Source: Clostridia bacterium (GTDB lineage: Bacteria; Bacillota; Clostridia; Peptostreptococcales; Anaerovoracaceae). Taken from it: DNA of 57,214 nt. The stretch is from assembly GCA_024689085.1 (NCBI GenBank), contig JAILDT010000001.1, positions 1 to 57,214 of the forward strand, given 5' to 3'. Position numbers and translations under genes: made by a program. The stretch's first letter is position 1. Each line of letters opens with the position of its first letter. This document shows positions 37,612 through 46,272 of the stretch, one piece after another. The notes under the pieces were generated by a model, which did no database searches, had not been told where the DNA came from, and saw nothing but the letters and a program-made list of their open reading frames with translations.

Positions 37612-37680
37612 TGCCAATATAAGCACGAAGAAATGGTTCAGTGCGTTTCTACCGTAACGCCTCAGTTACGACTATTGGTA
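37612..37680 (+). promoter_or_regulatory. Purine (guanine-type) riboswitch aptamer
   Basis: P1 pairs TGCCAAT (37612-37618) with ATTGGTA (37674-37680). J1/2 is ATAA. P2 is GCAC plus GAA with TTC plus GTGC, capped by L2 GAAATGG (37630-37636), one base from the usual GATATGG. J2/3 is GTTTCTACC (37645-37653), the consensus. P3 is CGTAAC with GTTACG. J3/1 is ACT, where C37672 is the base that pairs with guanine or hypoxanthine; U would mean adenine. L3 is only GCCTCA, shorter than the usual CCGTAAA, but its CC can still pair with the GG of L2. It fits the nucleoside transporter genes downstream. Confidence 0.9.
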
Positions 37681-37698
37681 GTGCTGTAGAAGTTGGCG

Positions 37699-37730
37699 GA
37701 CAGGTTGTTTACACCTGTCTTTGTTGTTTC
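37699..37730 (+). terminator. Terminator forming the riboswitch expression platform
   Basis: GACAGGT (37699-37705) pairs with ACCTGTC (37713-37719) around TGTTTAC, followed by a T-rich CTTTGTTGTTT. It lies 18 bases after the aptamer and 30 before the gene. With guanine bound, P1 would hold and this stem would stop transcription, as in other guanine off-switches. I did not find a perfect antiterminator. Confidence 0.75.
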
Positions 37731-37759
37731 TCAAAGGTTTAATTCATTAGGAGGAGAAA

Positions 37760-38974
37760 ATGAAGAAAGTATTATCACTGGTACTTGCCCTCACTATGGT
37801 GTTTGCATTCACCCTGACCTTCACAGGCTGCGGCGAATCAGGCGGTGGTGACGAAGGCTCAGGCGATGCAGCTCTCAAGGCTGGATTCATCTGCCTGCAC
37901 GATGAGAACTCAACGTATGACAAGAACTTCATCGATGCCGCGAACGCAGCATGCGAAGAGCTTGGAATCGAAGCGATCATCAAGACCAACATCCCGGAAG
38001 GACAGGAATGCTACGACGCAGCTGCTGAGCTGGTCGACGCAGGATGCGGAATCGTATTCGCAGACTCATTCGGTCATGAAGACTACATGATCCAGGCAGC
38101 GAAAGAATTCCCAGACGTTCAGTTCTGCCACTCAACAGGAACAAAGGCTCACACAGAAGGCCTTGACAACTATCACAATGCATTCGCTTCCATCTATCAG
38201 GGACGTTACCTCGCGGGCGTTGCTGCCGGCATGAAGCTGAATGAGATGATCGACAGCGGCAAGATCACTGCTGATCAGGCTAAGATGGGTTATGTAGGCG
38301 CGTTCACTTACGCAGAAGTAATATCCGGCTACACATCCTTCTTCCTTGGCGCACGCTCCATTTGCCCATCCGCGACAATGGACGTAAAATTTACGGGTTC
38401 ATGGTATGACGAATCTTTTGAAAAAGAGGCTGCTCAGAAGCTGATCGACGGCGGCTGCGTTCTGATTTCACAGCACGCTGACTCCATGGGAGCACCGACC
38501 GCTTGCGAAAACGCAGGTGTCCCTGACGTATCCTACAACGGAAGCACCGTAGAAGCTTGCCCTGAGACATTCATCGTTTCCTCAAGAATCGACTGGGTAC
38601 CTTACTATGAATACTGCATCAATGCTGTTCAGAACGGTGAAGCAATCGACACTGACTGGACCGGCGACCTCGAGACTGGTTCCGTAGTTCTGACTGACAT
38701 CAATGAGAACGTTGCAGCAGAAGGAACTGCTGAAAAAATCGCAGAAGTGGAAGCAGGCCTGAAAGATGGATCCATCCAGGTATTCGACTGCTCAACATTT
38801 ACTGTTGACGGTAAGAACCTGACGGAGTACATGGCTGACGTAGACACTGATCCTGACTACACACCTGACACGAACGTCGTGGAAGATGGCGCATTCATGG
38901 AATCCAAGTTCCGTTCAGCTCCTTACTTCGACATCCAGATCGATGGCATCGAGCTCCTCGATACGGCATTCTAA
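37760..38974 (+). CDS. BMP-family nucleoside-binding lipoprotein
   Basis: The 404-residue protein begins MKKVLSLVLALTMVFAF and has a lipobox TFTGC with Cys24, so it is anchored outside the membrane. After a glycine/glutamate linker comes a BMP/PnrA domain (GFICLHDENSTYDKNFIDAA; SIYQGRYLAGVAAGM), the purine nucleoside-binding family. It is the binding subunit of the ABC transporter encoded by the next three genes. AGGAGG precedes the ATG. Expression is under the guanine riboswitch. Confidence 0.92.
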   Translation: MKKVLSLVLALTMVFAFTLTFTGCGESGGGDEGSGDAALKAGFICLHDENSTYDKNFIDAANAACEELGIEAIIKTNIPEGQECYDAAAELVDAGCGIVFADSFGHEDYMIQAAKEFPDVQFCHSTGTKAHTEGLDNYHNAFASIYQGRYLAGVAAGMKLNEMIDSGKITADQAKMGYVGAFTYAEVISGYTSFFLGARSICPSATMDVKFTGSWYDESFEKEAAQKLIDGGCVLISQHADSMGAPTACENAGVPDVSYNGSTVEACPETFIVSSRIDWVPYYEYCINAVQNGEAIDTDWTGDLETGSVVLTDINENVAAEGTAEKIAEVEAGLKDGSIQVFDCSTFTVDGKNLTEYMADVDTDPDYTPDTNVVEDGAFMESKFRSAPYFDIQIDGIELLDTAF

Positions 38975-38991
38975 GCAAAAGCAATACTGCA

Positions 38992-39020
38992 GGAAAGCCC
39001 CGGAGTTTCCGGGGTTTTCC
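38992..39020 (+). terminator. Terminator between binding protein and transporter genes
   Basis: A 12-bp stem (GGAAAGCCCCGG with CCGGGGTTTTCC, one G-U) and loop AGTTT. The T-run is inside the stem. It should let more binding protein be made than membrane subunits. A GCAAAAGCA copy (38975-38983) directly follows the stop codon. A TATAAT at 39025-39030 might restart transcription. Confidence 0.7.
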
Positions 39021-39046
39021 TGATTATAATCAGAGGGTAAAGAGCA

Positions 39047-40639
39047 TTGAACACTACGGAAAACAGAGAAGTCGCGGTTTCTCTGAGAAATGTAACCAAG
39101 ACGTTTGGCTCAGTCGTAGCCAACAACAATATCAGCCTGGACATATATAAAGGTGAGATTCTCTCCCTTCTCGGTGAGAACGGAAGCGGGAAGACCACCT
39201 TGATGAATATGCTTGCAGGCATCTACGCTCCTGACGGCGGACAGATATTCGTAGACGGCGAGGAAGCCGTGATACGGTCCCCTCAGGATGCTTTTGATTA
39301 TCAGATCGGCATGATCCACCAGCACTTCAAGCTCGTGGACGTTTTCAGCGCGGCGGAGAACATCATTCTCGGCATGCCCGGAAAGATGAAACTGGACAAG
39401 AAGGCCATCCTGAAGGACATCCAGGAGACGGTAGACAGATACGGTTTCGAGATCGATCTGAATAAAAAGATATACGAAATGTCTGTATCCGAAAAGCAGA
39501 CAGTCGAAATCATCAAGGTTCTCTACAGAGGCGCGCAGATCCTCATTCTGGACGAGCCTACGGCGGTACTGACGCCACAGGAAACAGAGAAATTGTTCCT
39601 CGTCCTGAGAGCCATGAAAGATCACGGCAGAACCATCGTCATCATCACGCACAAGCTGCAGGAAGTGCTGGAGCTGTCCGACAGAGTCGCCGTCCTGAGG
39701 AAGGGCGAATATGTGGGCGTTGTGGATACAAAGGATGCCACAGAGAGTTCTCTGACAGAGATGATGGTGGGCAAGAAAGTTGAACTCAACATAGACAGAA
39801 CCGATCCGGTCGACGTGAAAGATTTGGTCAGGATCGAGCATCTGACTTGCTTAAATAAATACGGAATCAAAGCCCTCGATGACGTGACCTTCACCATACG
39901 GGGCGGCGAGATTCTGGGCATCGCCGGCATCGCAGGAGCCGGGCAGAAAGAGCTCCTCGAAGCCATCGCGGGTCTGCAGAAAGCCGAACCGGGAAGCAGC
40001 GTCATGTACAGAGCCATTGACAATAATGACGAAATTCAGCTCCTGGGCAAGGATGTCAACGACATCAAGAATCTGGGCATCTCCCTTGCTTTTGTACCGG
40101 AAGACAGACTCGGCATGGGTCTGGTCGGAAACATGGGCATGGTAGGGAATATGCTTTTGCGTTCATATAACGAAGGACGGGGCATCTTCACGAGAGAGAA
40201 GGAACCGCGCCAGCTTGCCGAGGAGATCAGGGAGAAACTGGAGGTGTCGACGCCGGATGTCTACACACCGGTCAGGAAGCTCTCGGGCGGAAACGTTCAG
40301 AAGGTACTGGTTGGCAGAGAGATTTCCCTGGCGCCGAGAGTCCTCATGACAGCGTACGCAGTCAGAGGCCTGGACATCAACACATCCTACACGATCTACA
40401 ACATCCTGTCCGATGAGAAGAAGAAAGGCGTCGGCGTTGTCTATGTCGGCGAGGATCTGGACGTGCTCATCGAACTCTGCGACAGGATCCTGGTCCTGTG
40501 CGAGGGCAAGGTCAGCGGACTCGTTGATGCGCGTACCACGACGAAAGAACAAATCGGTCTGCTGATGACCAAGTACAGCGGTGACCACATCGCCAAGATA
40601 GACGTCGCGAAACTGATGTCGGAAGATGAGGAGGCATAG
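39047..40639 (+). CDS. Nucleoside ABC transporter ATPase (two ABC domains, NupO-like)
   Basis: The 530-residue protein starts at TTG (39047) behind GAGGGT. The first ABC domain has GENGSGKTT and ILILDEPTAVLTPQE. The second is degenerate: GIAGAGQKE in place of Walker A, LSGGNVQKVLVGRE as signature, and MTAYAVRGLDIN in place of Walker B, lacking the catalytic Glu. Such uneven pairs are usual in sugar/nucleoside importers. It powers the permeases encoded next. Two TGCTTTTG copies lie in it, and one more exact TGCTTTTGC at 40153-40161. Confidence 0.93.
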   Translation: MNTTENREVAVSLRNVTKTFGSVVANNNISLDIYKGEILSLLGENGSGKTTLMNMLAGIYAPDGGQIFVDGEEAVIRSPQDAFDYQIGMIHQHFKLVDVFSAAENIILGMPGKMKLDKKAILKDIQETVDRYGFEIDLNKKIYEMSVSEKQTVEIIKVLYRGAQILILDEPTAVLTPQETEKLFLVLRAMKDHGRTIVIITHKLQEVLELSDRVAVLRKGEYVGVVDTKDATESSLTEMMVGKKVELNIDRTDPVDVKDLVRIEHLTCLNKYGIKALDDVTFTIRGGEILGIAGIAGAGQKELLEAIAGLQKAEPGSSVMYRAIDNNDEIQLLGKDVNDIKNLGISLAFVPEDRLGMGLVGNMGMVGNMLLRSYNEGRGIFTREKEPRQLAEEIREKLEVSTPDVYTPVRKLSGGNVQKVLVGREISLAPRVLMTAYAVRGLDINTSYTIYNILSDEKKKGVGVVYVGEDLDVLIELCDRILVLCEGKVSGLVDARTTTKEQIGLLMTKYSGDHIAKIDVAKLMSEDEEA

Positions 40640-40640
40640 C

Positions 40641-41750
40641 ATGAAAGAAAAAGACAAAACCAAAAAAGAGCCTCTCATTAAGCTTTCGAGGCGGGCGGAT
40701 ATCGACAGGAAGCACAGCTGGACCTACCGGGCTCTGGCAATCGTTGCTGCCTTGATCGCTGACGCGATCATCATCGCAGTCATCGTCCATATGAATCCAA
40801 TCGATATTTACGGGACCATGTTCGCAGGCGCGTTCGGCACGACCAGAAAGTGCTGGATCACCCTCAAAGAACTGTCTCTGCTGCTGCTGATCTCTATCGC
40901 CCTGACGCCGGCTTACAAGATGAAGTTCTGGAACCTGGGCGGTGAAGGACAGGTCCTCATCGGAGCCTGGGCGACAGCTCTGTGTATGCTCTATCTGGGC
41001 GGCAGACTGCCGGGCGGACTGCTGCTTTTGGTCATGTTCCTTGCAGCGGTACTGGCGGGCGCCATCTGGGCCATGATCCCTGCGATCTTCAAAGCCAAGT
41101 GGGGAACCAATGAAACGCTGTTCACCCTGATGATGAACTATGTCGCGATCCAGCTCATCGCCTACTTCATCATCAAATGGGAAGTGCCGAAGGGCTCTGG
41201 TCACGTGGGCATCATCAACCAGTCGACCCAGGCTGGCTGGCTTCCTTACATCGGTGCCAACAGTTACCCGCTGATCGTCGGACTGGTCATTCTCGTTACC
41301 GTGGGTATGCATATTTACCTGAAGTACAGCAAGCACGGTTATGAGATCTCCGTTGTCGGCGAGAGCCAGAGGACGGCGACCTATGTCGGCATCAGCGTCG
41401 ACAGAGTCATCATCCGGACCCTGTTCCTGTCAGGCGCTATCTGCGGATTCGCCGGCTGGCTCATGGTATCCGGATCCGACCACACAATTACGACGACACT
41501 TGCCGGCGGCATGGGATTCACGGGAATCATGGTCTCCTGGCTGGCACAGTTCAACGTCATCGTCATGATCCTGTGCAGTTTGCTCATCGTATTCATGGGG
41601 CAGGGCGCGGGAGAGATCGCCACGTCCTTCGGACTGAATCACGCATTCGGCGACATACTTACCGGAATCATCATCTTCTTCATCATAGGAGTTGAGTTCT
41701 TCATCAATTACAGGATCAACATCAGGAAGTCAGGAAAGGAGGAAGCATAA
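40641..41750 (+). CDS. Nucleoside ABC transporter permease 1 (NupP-like)
   Basis: The 369-residue protein has a basic N-terminus (KEKDKTKKEPLIKLSRRADI) and about eight to ten membrane segments with the BPD_transp_2 marks KMKFWNLGGEGQVLIGAW and EISVVGESQRTATYVGI. The ATG at 40641 follows GAGGAGG. Its TAA overlaps the ATG of the second permease. One TGCTTTTG occurs at 41033-41040. Confidence 0.92.
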   Translation: MKEKDKTKKEPLIKLSRRADIDRKHSWTYRALAIVAALIADAIIIAVIVHMNPIDIYGTMFAGAFGTTRKCWITLKELSLLLLISIALTPAYKMKFWNLGGEGQVLIGAWATALCMLYLGGRLPGGLLLLVMFLAAVLAGAIWAMIPAIFKAKWGTNETLFTLMMNYVAIQLIAYFIIKWEVPKGSGHVGIINQSTQAGWLPYIGANSYPLIVGLVILVTVGMHIYLKYSKHGYEISVVGESQRTATYVGISVDRVIIRTLFLSGAICGFAGWLMVSGSDHTITTTLAGGMGFTGIMVSWLAQFNVIVMILCSLLIVFMGQGAGEIATSFGLNHAFGDILTGIIIFFIIGVEFFINYRINIRKSGKEEA

Positions 41751-42736
41751 TGTTCAGTCTTGTTGCTTTTATCCCAAGAGCCATACTGCAGGGAATGCCG
41801 CTCCTTTTCGGATGTGCCGGTGAAACATTATCGGAGAAGGTCGGCAGCCTGAACCTGGGTATCCCGGGCGTCATGTACGTCGGCGCCATCTGCGGCGTCA
41901 TCGGATCGTTCCTCTACGAGCAGAGCTGCGGAGGCCAGGTCGTGCCGATTATCGCGATTCTGATACCGTTCATGGCCTGTCTGGCAGGTGCGCTGCTCAT
42001 GGGTCTGCTGTTCGCGTTCCTGACGGTAACCCTCAGGGCGAACCAGAACGTAACCGGCCTTGCCATGACCACCTTCGGCGTCGGCGTCGGAAACTTCTTC
42101 GGCGGATCCCTCATGAAACTGACGGGAAGCTCCGTTCCATCCATCGCGCTTTCTGCGACGAGCAAAGCCTTCCGGACATCGCTGCCGTTCGCTGATGACT
42201 GCGGCTGGTTCGGCAAGATCTTCCTCTCCTACGGTTTCATGACCTATCTGGCTGTAGCCATCGCCATCGTGATGGCCTTCGTGCTGACACGCACCCGCGT
42301 GGGTCTGCAGCTGCGGGCCATCGGTGAAAATCCGGCAACGGCAGACGCGGCCGGTATCGACGTCAACAAATATAAATACTTCGCAATTTGTATTGGCTGC
42401 ATGATCGCGGGTCTGGGCGGACTGTTCTACGTCATGGATTACGCCAACGGCGTCTGGTCAAACGACGCCTTCGGTGACAGAGGATGGCTGGCTATCGCGC
42501 TCGTTATCTTCACGCTGTGGAAGCCGAACATCGCGATCTTCGGATCGATCCTCTTCGGCGGCCTCTACATCCTGAACCTGTTCATTCCGGGCGCAGGTAT
42601 GGCCACCAAGGAGCTCTATAAGATGCTTCCGTATGTGGTCACGATTCTGGTTCTGATCATCACCAGCATGCGGCGCAAGCGTGAACATCAGCCGCCGGAA
42701 GCACTTGGACTGCCGTACTTCCGAGAAGACCGATGA
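41750..42736 (+). CDS. Nucleoside ABC transporter permease 2 (NupQ-like)
   Basis: The 328-residue permease belongs to BPD_transp_2. It has GCAGETLSEKVGSLNLGIPGVM (core GETLSEKVGSLNLGIPG) near the start, typical of the second nucleoside permease, and RTRVGLQLRAIGENPATADAAGI (core LQLRAIGENPATADAAGI) as the EAA-like loop. AGGAGG precedes the ATG, which overlaps the previous stop. It ends the operon; a hairpin follows at 42766. Confidence 0.92.
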   Translation: MFSLVAFIPRAILQGMPLLFGCAGETLSEKVGSLNLGIPGVMYVGAICGVIGSFLYEQSCGGQVVPIIAILIPFMACLAGALLMGLLFAFLTVTLRANQNVTGLAMTTFGVGVGNFFGGSLMKLTGSSVPSIALSATSKAFRTSLPFADDCGWFGKIFLSYGFMTYLAVAIAIVMAFVLTRTRVGLQLRAIGENPATADAAGIDVNKYKYFAICIGCMIAGLGGLFYVMDYANGVWSNDAFGDRGWLAIALVIFTLWKPNIAIFGSILFGGLYILNLFIPGAGMATKELYKMLPYVVTILVLIITSMRRKREHQPPEALGLPYFREDR

Positions 42737-42765
42737 CAGTGCGAAATCAATAACACCAAAAGAAC

Positions 42766-42802
42766 ACCCGCAGGAGTGCTTGAGAGAGCACCTTCTGCGG
42801 GT
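42766..42802 (+). terminator. Hairpin ending the nucleoside transporter operon, fused to the addB promoter
   Basis: ACCCGCAG (42766-42773) pairs with CTGCGGGT (42795-42802), with an inner partial stem AGTGCT/AGCACC. Instead of a T-run, the -10 box TATAAT follows at once (42803-42808). Confidence 0.6.
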
Positions 42803-42808
42803 TATAAT
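42803..42808 (+). promoter_or_regulatory. -10 box of addB (leaderless layout)
   Basis: TATAAT is followed by TTACCT and then ATG at 42815. Transcription would start at or near the A of ATG. No ribosome-binding site precedes the ATG, which agrees with a leaderless transcript. The -35 region would lie in the hairpin. Confidence 0.5.
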
Positions 42809-42814
42809 TTACCT

Positions 42815-45800
42815 ATGTTGAACATATTCTATGCAGGGGAATCCTGCGACAAAGAAACATTTCTGCTCGACCGCATCGATCCTGACGCAGAGACCATTAT
42901 CATCGTCCCCGATCAGGCGTCTCTGCAGATGGAGCGCGACGCTCTGGACTACTTCCGCGAGAAGGACGGCCGCACGGCGCTTCTGGATCTTATGGTGGCG
43001 GATTTCTCCTCTCTTGGCTACAAAGTCATCAAGGAAGCAGGCAGCAGGCAGCCGGAACTCATCGACAAGTACGGTCGACAGATGCTGCTTTCCATCCTCA
43101 TCGATCGACTGGCTGACGGAGGCGAGCTTGGCGTGTACAAAAGCATGAAGGCCAAGTCCACTTTTGTGTCGAACACCAACCAGCTCATTTCAGAGATGAA
43201 ACGCTACGGCGTGACGGCCTCCGACATTGAGCGGGCGGCCGGCGAGACAGGAAGTTATCTGAAACTGAAATTATCAGACATCAACAGAATATATAAAGCC
43301 TATGAGGAGGCCATCGACGACCGGTTCACCGACTCAGAGGACTACATCCGGTTCTACGGCCAGTTAATGGAAGACTCGGAGCTGATCAGGAGGTCTGTGA
43401 TCTGGATCATCGGCTTCGATACTTTCACACCGCTCAATATGGAAATCATCCAGCGGCTGCTCCCGGCAGCCCGGGAGGTCAATGTCGTGATGACCTGGGA
43501 CGAGGCACAGGCAGCGGGCGGAGAAGTTTGCGACGCGCGCATGCTGACCACAGGCGGCGGGGAAGGACTGTTCGATCTGACGGCTCTCGTCATGAATAAT
43601 CTCAAAGACGCAGCTGAAGCAGCAGGTGTGACCTGGAAGCAGGAGCCGGCGGCAGGACCACACAGAAGGAGCATCTGGGATGATGATCCGGCGGCGAAAA
43701 TCACCCTCGTGGAGGCATCGAATGTCTATGCGGAGGCGGACAGAGCCGCAGCTTACATCACAGAGCTGGTCAGGGACAAAGGCTTCCGCTACAGAGATAT
43801 TACTGTGATCTGCAATGACATGGACGTGCGCGGCAGCGTGCTCCGCCGCACCTTTGAGCGGTGGGGGATTCCTGCCTTTGCAGACCGGAAAAGAAACGTG
43901 CTCCACCAGCCGGTCGTGAGGTTTTTGCTTTCCTTCCTTCATGTGATTGCGGAAGGGTATACGGATACGGCGGTGATGGAGATGGTCAGTGCGGGGCTCA
44001 TGGGATTCTCCCGCAGAGACGAGGAACTCCTGAGCAATTATGTCGCCGAGGCGAAGATTCGCGGCAGTAAATGGAAGCAGCCGTTCACCTGGGAAGGGAA
44101 GGACGGCTTTGGCGAAGGCCGCTATACGGAGCATCTGGAACGCCTCAATGAGATGCGGGCCTCGATCGTGCACGTAATCGAGGAAGCCCGCGATGAGATG
44201 GGAAGAAGGAATTCCGCGGAGGAGAAGATCCGCGGTCTCAGCAGATTTCTGGAGGACACGTTCGGGATGCTGGACAGAATCGGGGAACTTATCCGAAGAC
44301 AGGAGGCACTCGGTCTGGCAGAAGGCGCTGCAGAGACAGCCCAGAGCTGGGATATGATCTGCAGCCTCTTTGAACAGGTCATCAACGTGATTGGAGAAGA
44401 GAATATCAGCAACCGGCAGCTCCGGGACATCCTCACCGAAGGGCTTCGAGAGATGGAAATCGGCCTTGTGCCGTCAAGTACCGACTGTGTGATCATCGGA
44501 ACACTGCAGCGGACGAGAATCAGCAAAAGCCCCGTTCTCATCGTTACGGCAGCCAATGAAAGCGTGCTGCCGATGAGCGGCGGAAACGGAGGACTGCTGA
44601 CCGAGCGTGAACTGGAAACGTTGGAGCAGCTCCGGTACAGCATCGCCAAAAAAGACGAGGTGCGCCGGCAGGAAGAGCAGCTGGCGATCTACAGAATGTT
44701 TTCGCTGCCATCGGAAGAACTGGTTGTCATGTGCAGTATGGCCGACCAGGACGGCAGAAGCATCAGCCCGTCGGCGGTGTTCTCCGTGCTCGATGAAAAG
44801 GAAGGCGTCCGGAAACTGGGCGACCTGGGCAATGAAAATGTGACGGACCGTATCGCCTCCCGCAAAGGCTCGCTGGCCTTTATGGCTGACGCCATGCAGA
44901 ACTACATGGAGAACGGCAGAATCGACGAGGCCTGGCTGGCAGCCATGCAGTGGTATGAGGAGGAAGACCCGGACAGCATCAGCAGGATCCGGCAGGGTCT
45001 CGACTTCGACAACAGAGTGAGGAACCTGGAGGAAGATTTCGCGGACAGCCTGTACTTCGGGGATGAAGACAGTATCAGAGTGAGCGTCAGCAGACTGGAA
45101 GTCTACGGCAGCTGCCCGTTCAGATACTTTATCGAGAGAGGACTGCGCGCCGAGGAACCGGATGCCTTTGAAACCTCACCGAGATCCCGCGGCGATGTGT
45201 TCCACAAAGCCATGCAAAAGCTGTCTGCCGGGCTGACGGCAGAAGCAAAGGCAGCCGGTCTCACAGTTACGGATCCGGATTCGCCTTGGATGACGATCAC
45301 GGAAGAGGAGTGCCGGAAACGGGTCGAAGAGGTCATACGGGAAGAGACCGCTGCATATCGTGAAGGCGTCTATCTGAGCGATAACGAAGCGAAGCTCCAA
45401 CTGGAGCAGATCATCAGCAGCTGCACGGAAATCGCTTGGGCTATGATCGGACAGGTCCGCAAGAGCAGCGTCAAAGATATGTTCTTTGAGGAACCCTTCG
45501 GACCGCGCAGCAGACGGCTGCCGACGATTAGCATCGAACTGGAGAGAGGTAAACGGGCGGTGCTCACAGGCATCATCGACAGACTGGACGTGCTGGACGT
45601 GCTGGACGTGCCGGATGGCGAAGAAGGCAGCGGTGGGGAAGCAGTCCGTGTCATTGACTACAAGACAGGAAATGAAGAAATCAATCTGGAGCAGATCCGG
45701 GAAGGATACAAGCTGCAGCTTATGGTTTATATGAACGTGGCCGAGGCATCGGCGGGCGCTGGCGGAGGTATAGCGCCGGCAGGCGTATTCTATTTCAAAA

Positions 45801-46234
45801 TCAGGGATGTGGACGACAGCGCAGAGGATGGTGCAGGCCCGTCCGGCAGCGTGGAAGACAGGGTGGCCAAATCCTGCAGACTGGAAGGCATCATGGTCGG
45901 GCAGGAACAGATCCTGAAGGCCATGGACGACTCCATCGCGCCGAAGGAAACGAGCACGGTCCTCCCGCTGAAGCAACTCAAGTCCGGAGAGATCAAAACG
46001 CTCAGCTCCGGCGAGCTCCTCTCAGCAGAGGAGTTCGAGGACCTCTGCAAGGTGACAATCGAAAACGTGAAGGAACTCTGCAGCGACATCCAGTCCGGCC
46101 GCATCGAAATCGAGCCGAAAAAGGAAAAAGGCTCCTCGGGCGGATGGACGAAGACATCCTGCACCTATTGTTCGTACAAAAGCATCTGCCTCTTTGATAC
46201 AAGTTTTAGAAATTGCAGATATAAACTGATTTAA
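42815..46234 (+). CDS. addB: Helicase-nuclease AddB subunit
   Basis: AddAB processes double-strand breaks. The 1139-residue product has the AddB look: the N-terminal helicase-like half ends with SSTDCVIIGTLQRTRI and VTAANESVLPM, and the C-terminal RecB-like nuclease has GDVFHKAM, LTGIIDRLD and VIDYKTG. Cysteines for the 4Fe-4S cluster are in YGSCPFRYF and CTYCSYKSIC. The N-terminal P-loop is changed to FYAGESCDKET in place of GRAGSGKT. addA is not next to it, which is unusual. An in-frame upstream extension overlaps the terminator and is not used. Confidence 0.92.
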   Translation: MLNIFYAGESCDKETFLLDRIDPDAETIIIVPDQASLQMERDALDYFREKDGRTALLDLMVADFSSLGYKVIKEAGSRQPELIDKYGRQMLLSILIDRLADGGELGVYKSMKAKSTFVSNTNQLISEMKRYGVTASDIERAAGETGSYLKLKLSDINRIYKAYEEAIDDRFTDSEDYIRFYGQLMEDSELIRRSVIWIIGFDTFTPLNMEIIQRLLPAAREVNVVMTWDEAQAAGGEVCDARMLTTGGGEGLFDLTALVMNNLKDAAEAAGVTWKQEPAAGPHRRSIWDDDPAAKITLVEASNVYAEADRAAAYITELVRDKGFRYRDITVICNDMDVRGSVLRRTFERWGIPAFADRKRNVLHQPVVRFLLSFLHVIAEGYTDTAVMEMVSAGLMGFSRRDEELLSNYVAEAKIRGSKWKQPFTWEGKDGFGEGRYTEHLERLNEMRASIVHVIEEARDEMGRRNSAEEKIRGLSRFLEDTFGMLDRIGELIRRQEALGLAEGAAETAQSWDMICSLFEQVINVIGEENISNRQLRDILTEGLREMEIGLVPSSTDCVIIGTLQRTRISKSPVLIVTAANESVLPMSGGNGGLLTERELETLEQLRYSIAKKDEVRRQEEQLAIYRMFSLPSEELVVMCSMADQDGRSISPSAVFSVLDEKEGVRKLGDLGNENVTDRIASRKGSLAFMADAMQNYMENGRIDEAWLAAMQWYEEEDPDSISRIRQGLDFDNRVRNLEEDFADSLYFGDEDSIRVSVSRLEVYGSCPFRYFIERGLRAEEPDAFETSPRSRGDVFHKAMQKLSAGLTAEAKAAGLTVTDPDSPWMTITEEECRKRVEEVIREETAAYREGVYLSDNEAKLQLEQIISSCTEIAWAMIGQVRKSSVKDMFFEEPFGPRSRRLPTISIELERGKRAVLTGIIDRLDVLDVLDVPDGEEGSGGEAVRVIDYKTGNEEINLEQIREGYKLQLMVYMNVAEASAGAGGGIAPAGVFYFKIRDVDDSAEDGAGPSGSVEDRVAKSCRLEGIMVGQEQILKAMDDSIAPKETSTVLPLKQLKSGEIKTLSSGELLSAEEFEDLCKVTIENVKELCSDIQSGRIEIEPKKEKGSSGGWTKTSCTYCSYKSICLFDTSFRNCRYKLI

Positions 46235-46272
46235 TAACGCTGTGTAAAACCACTTGAGATGGGAGAAATAGC

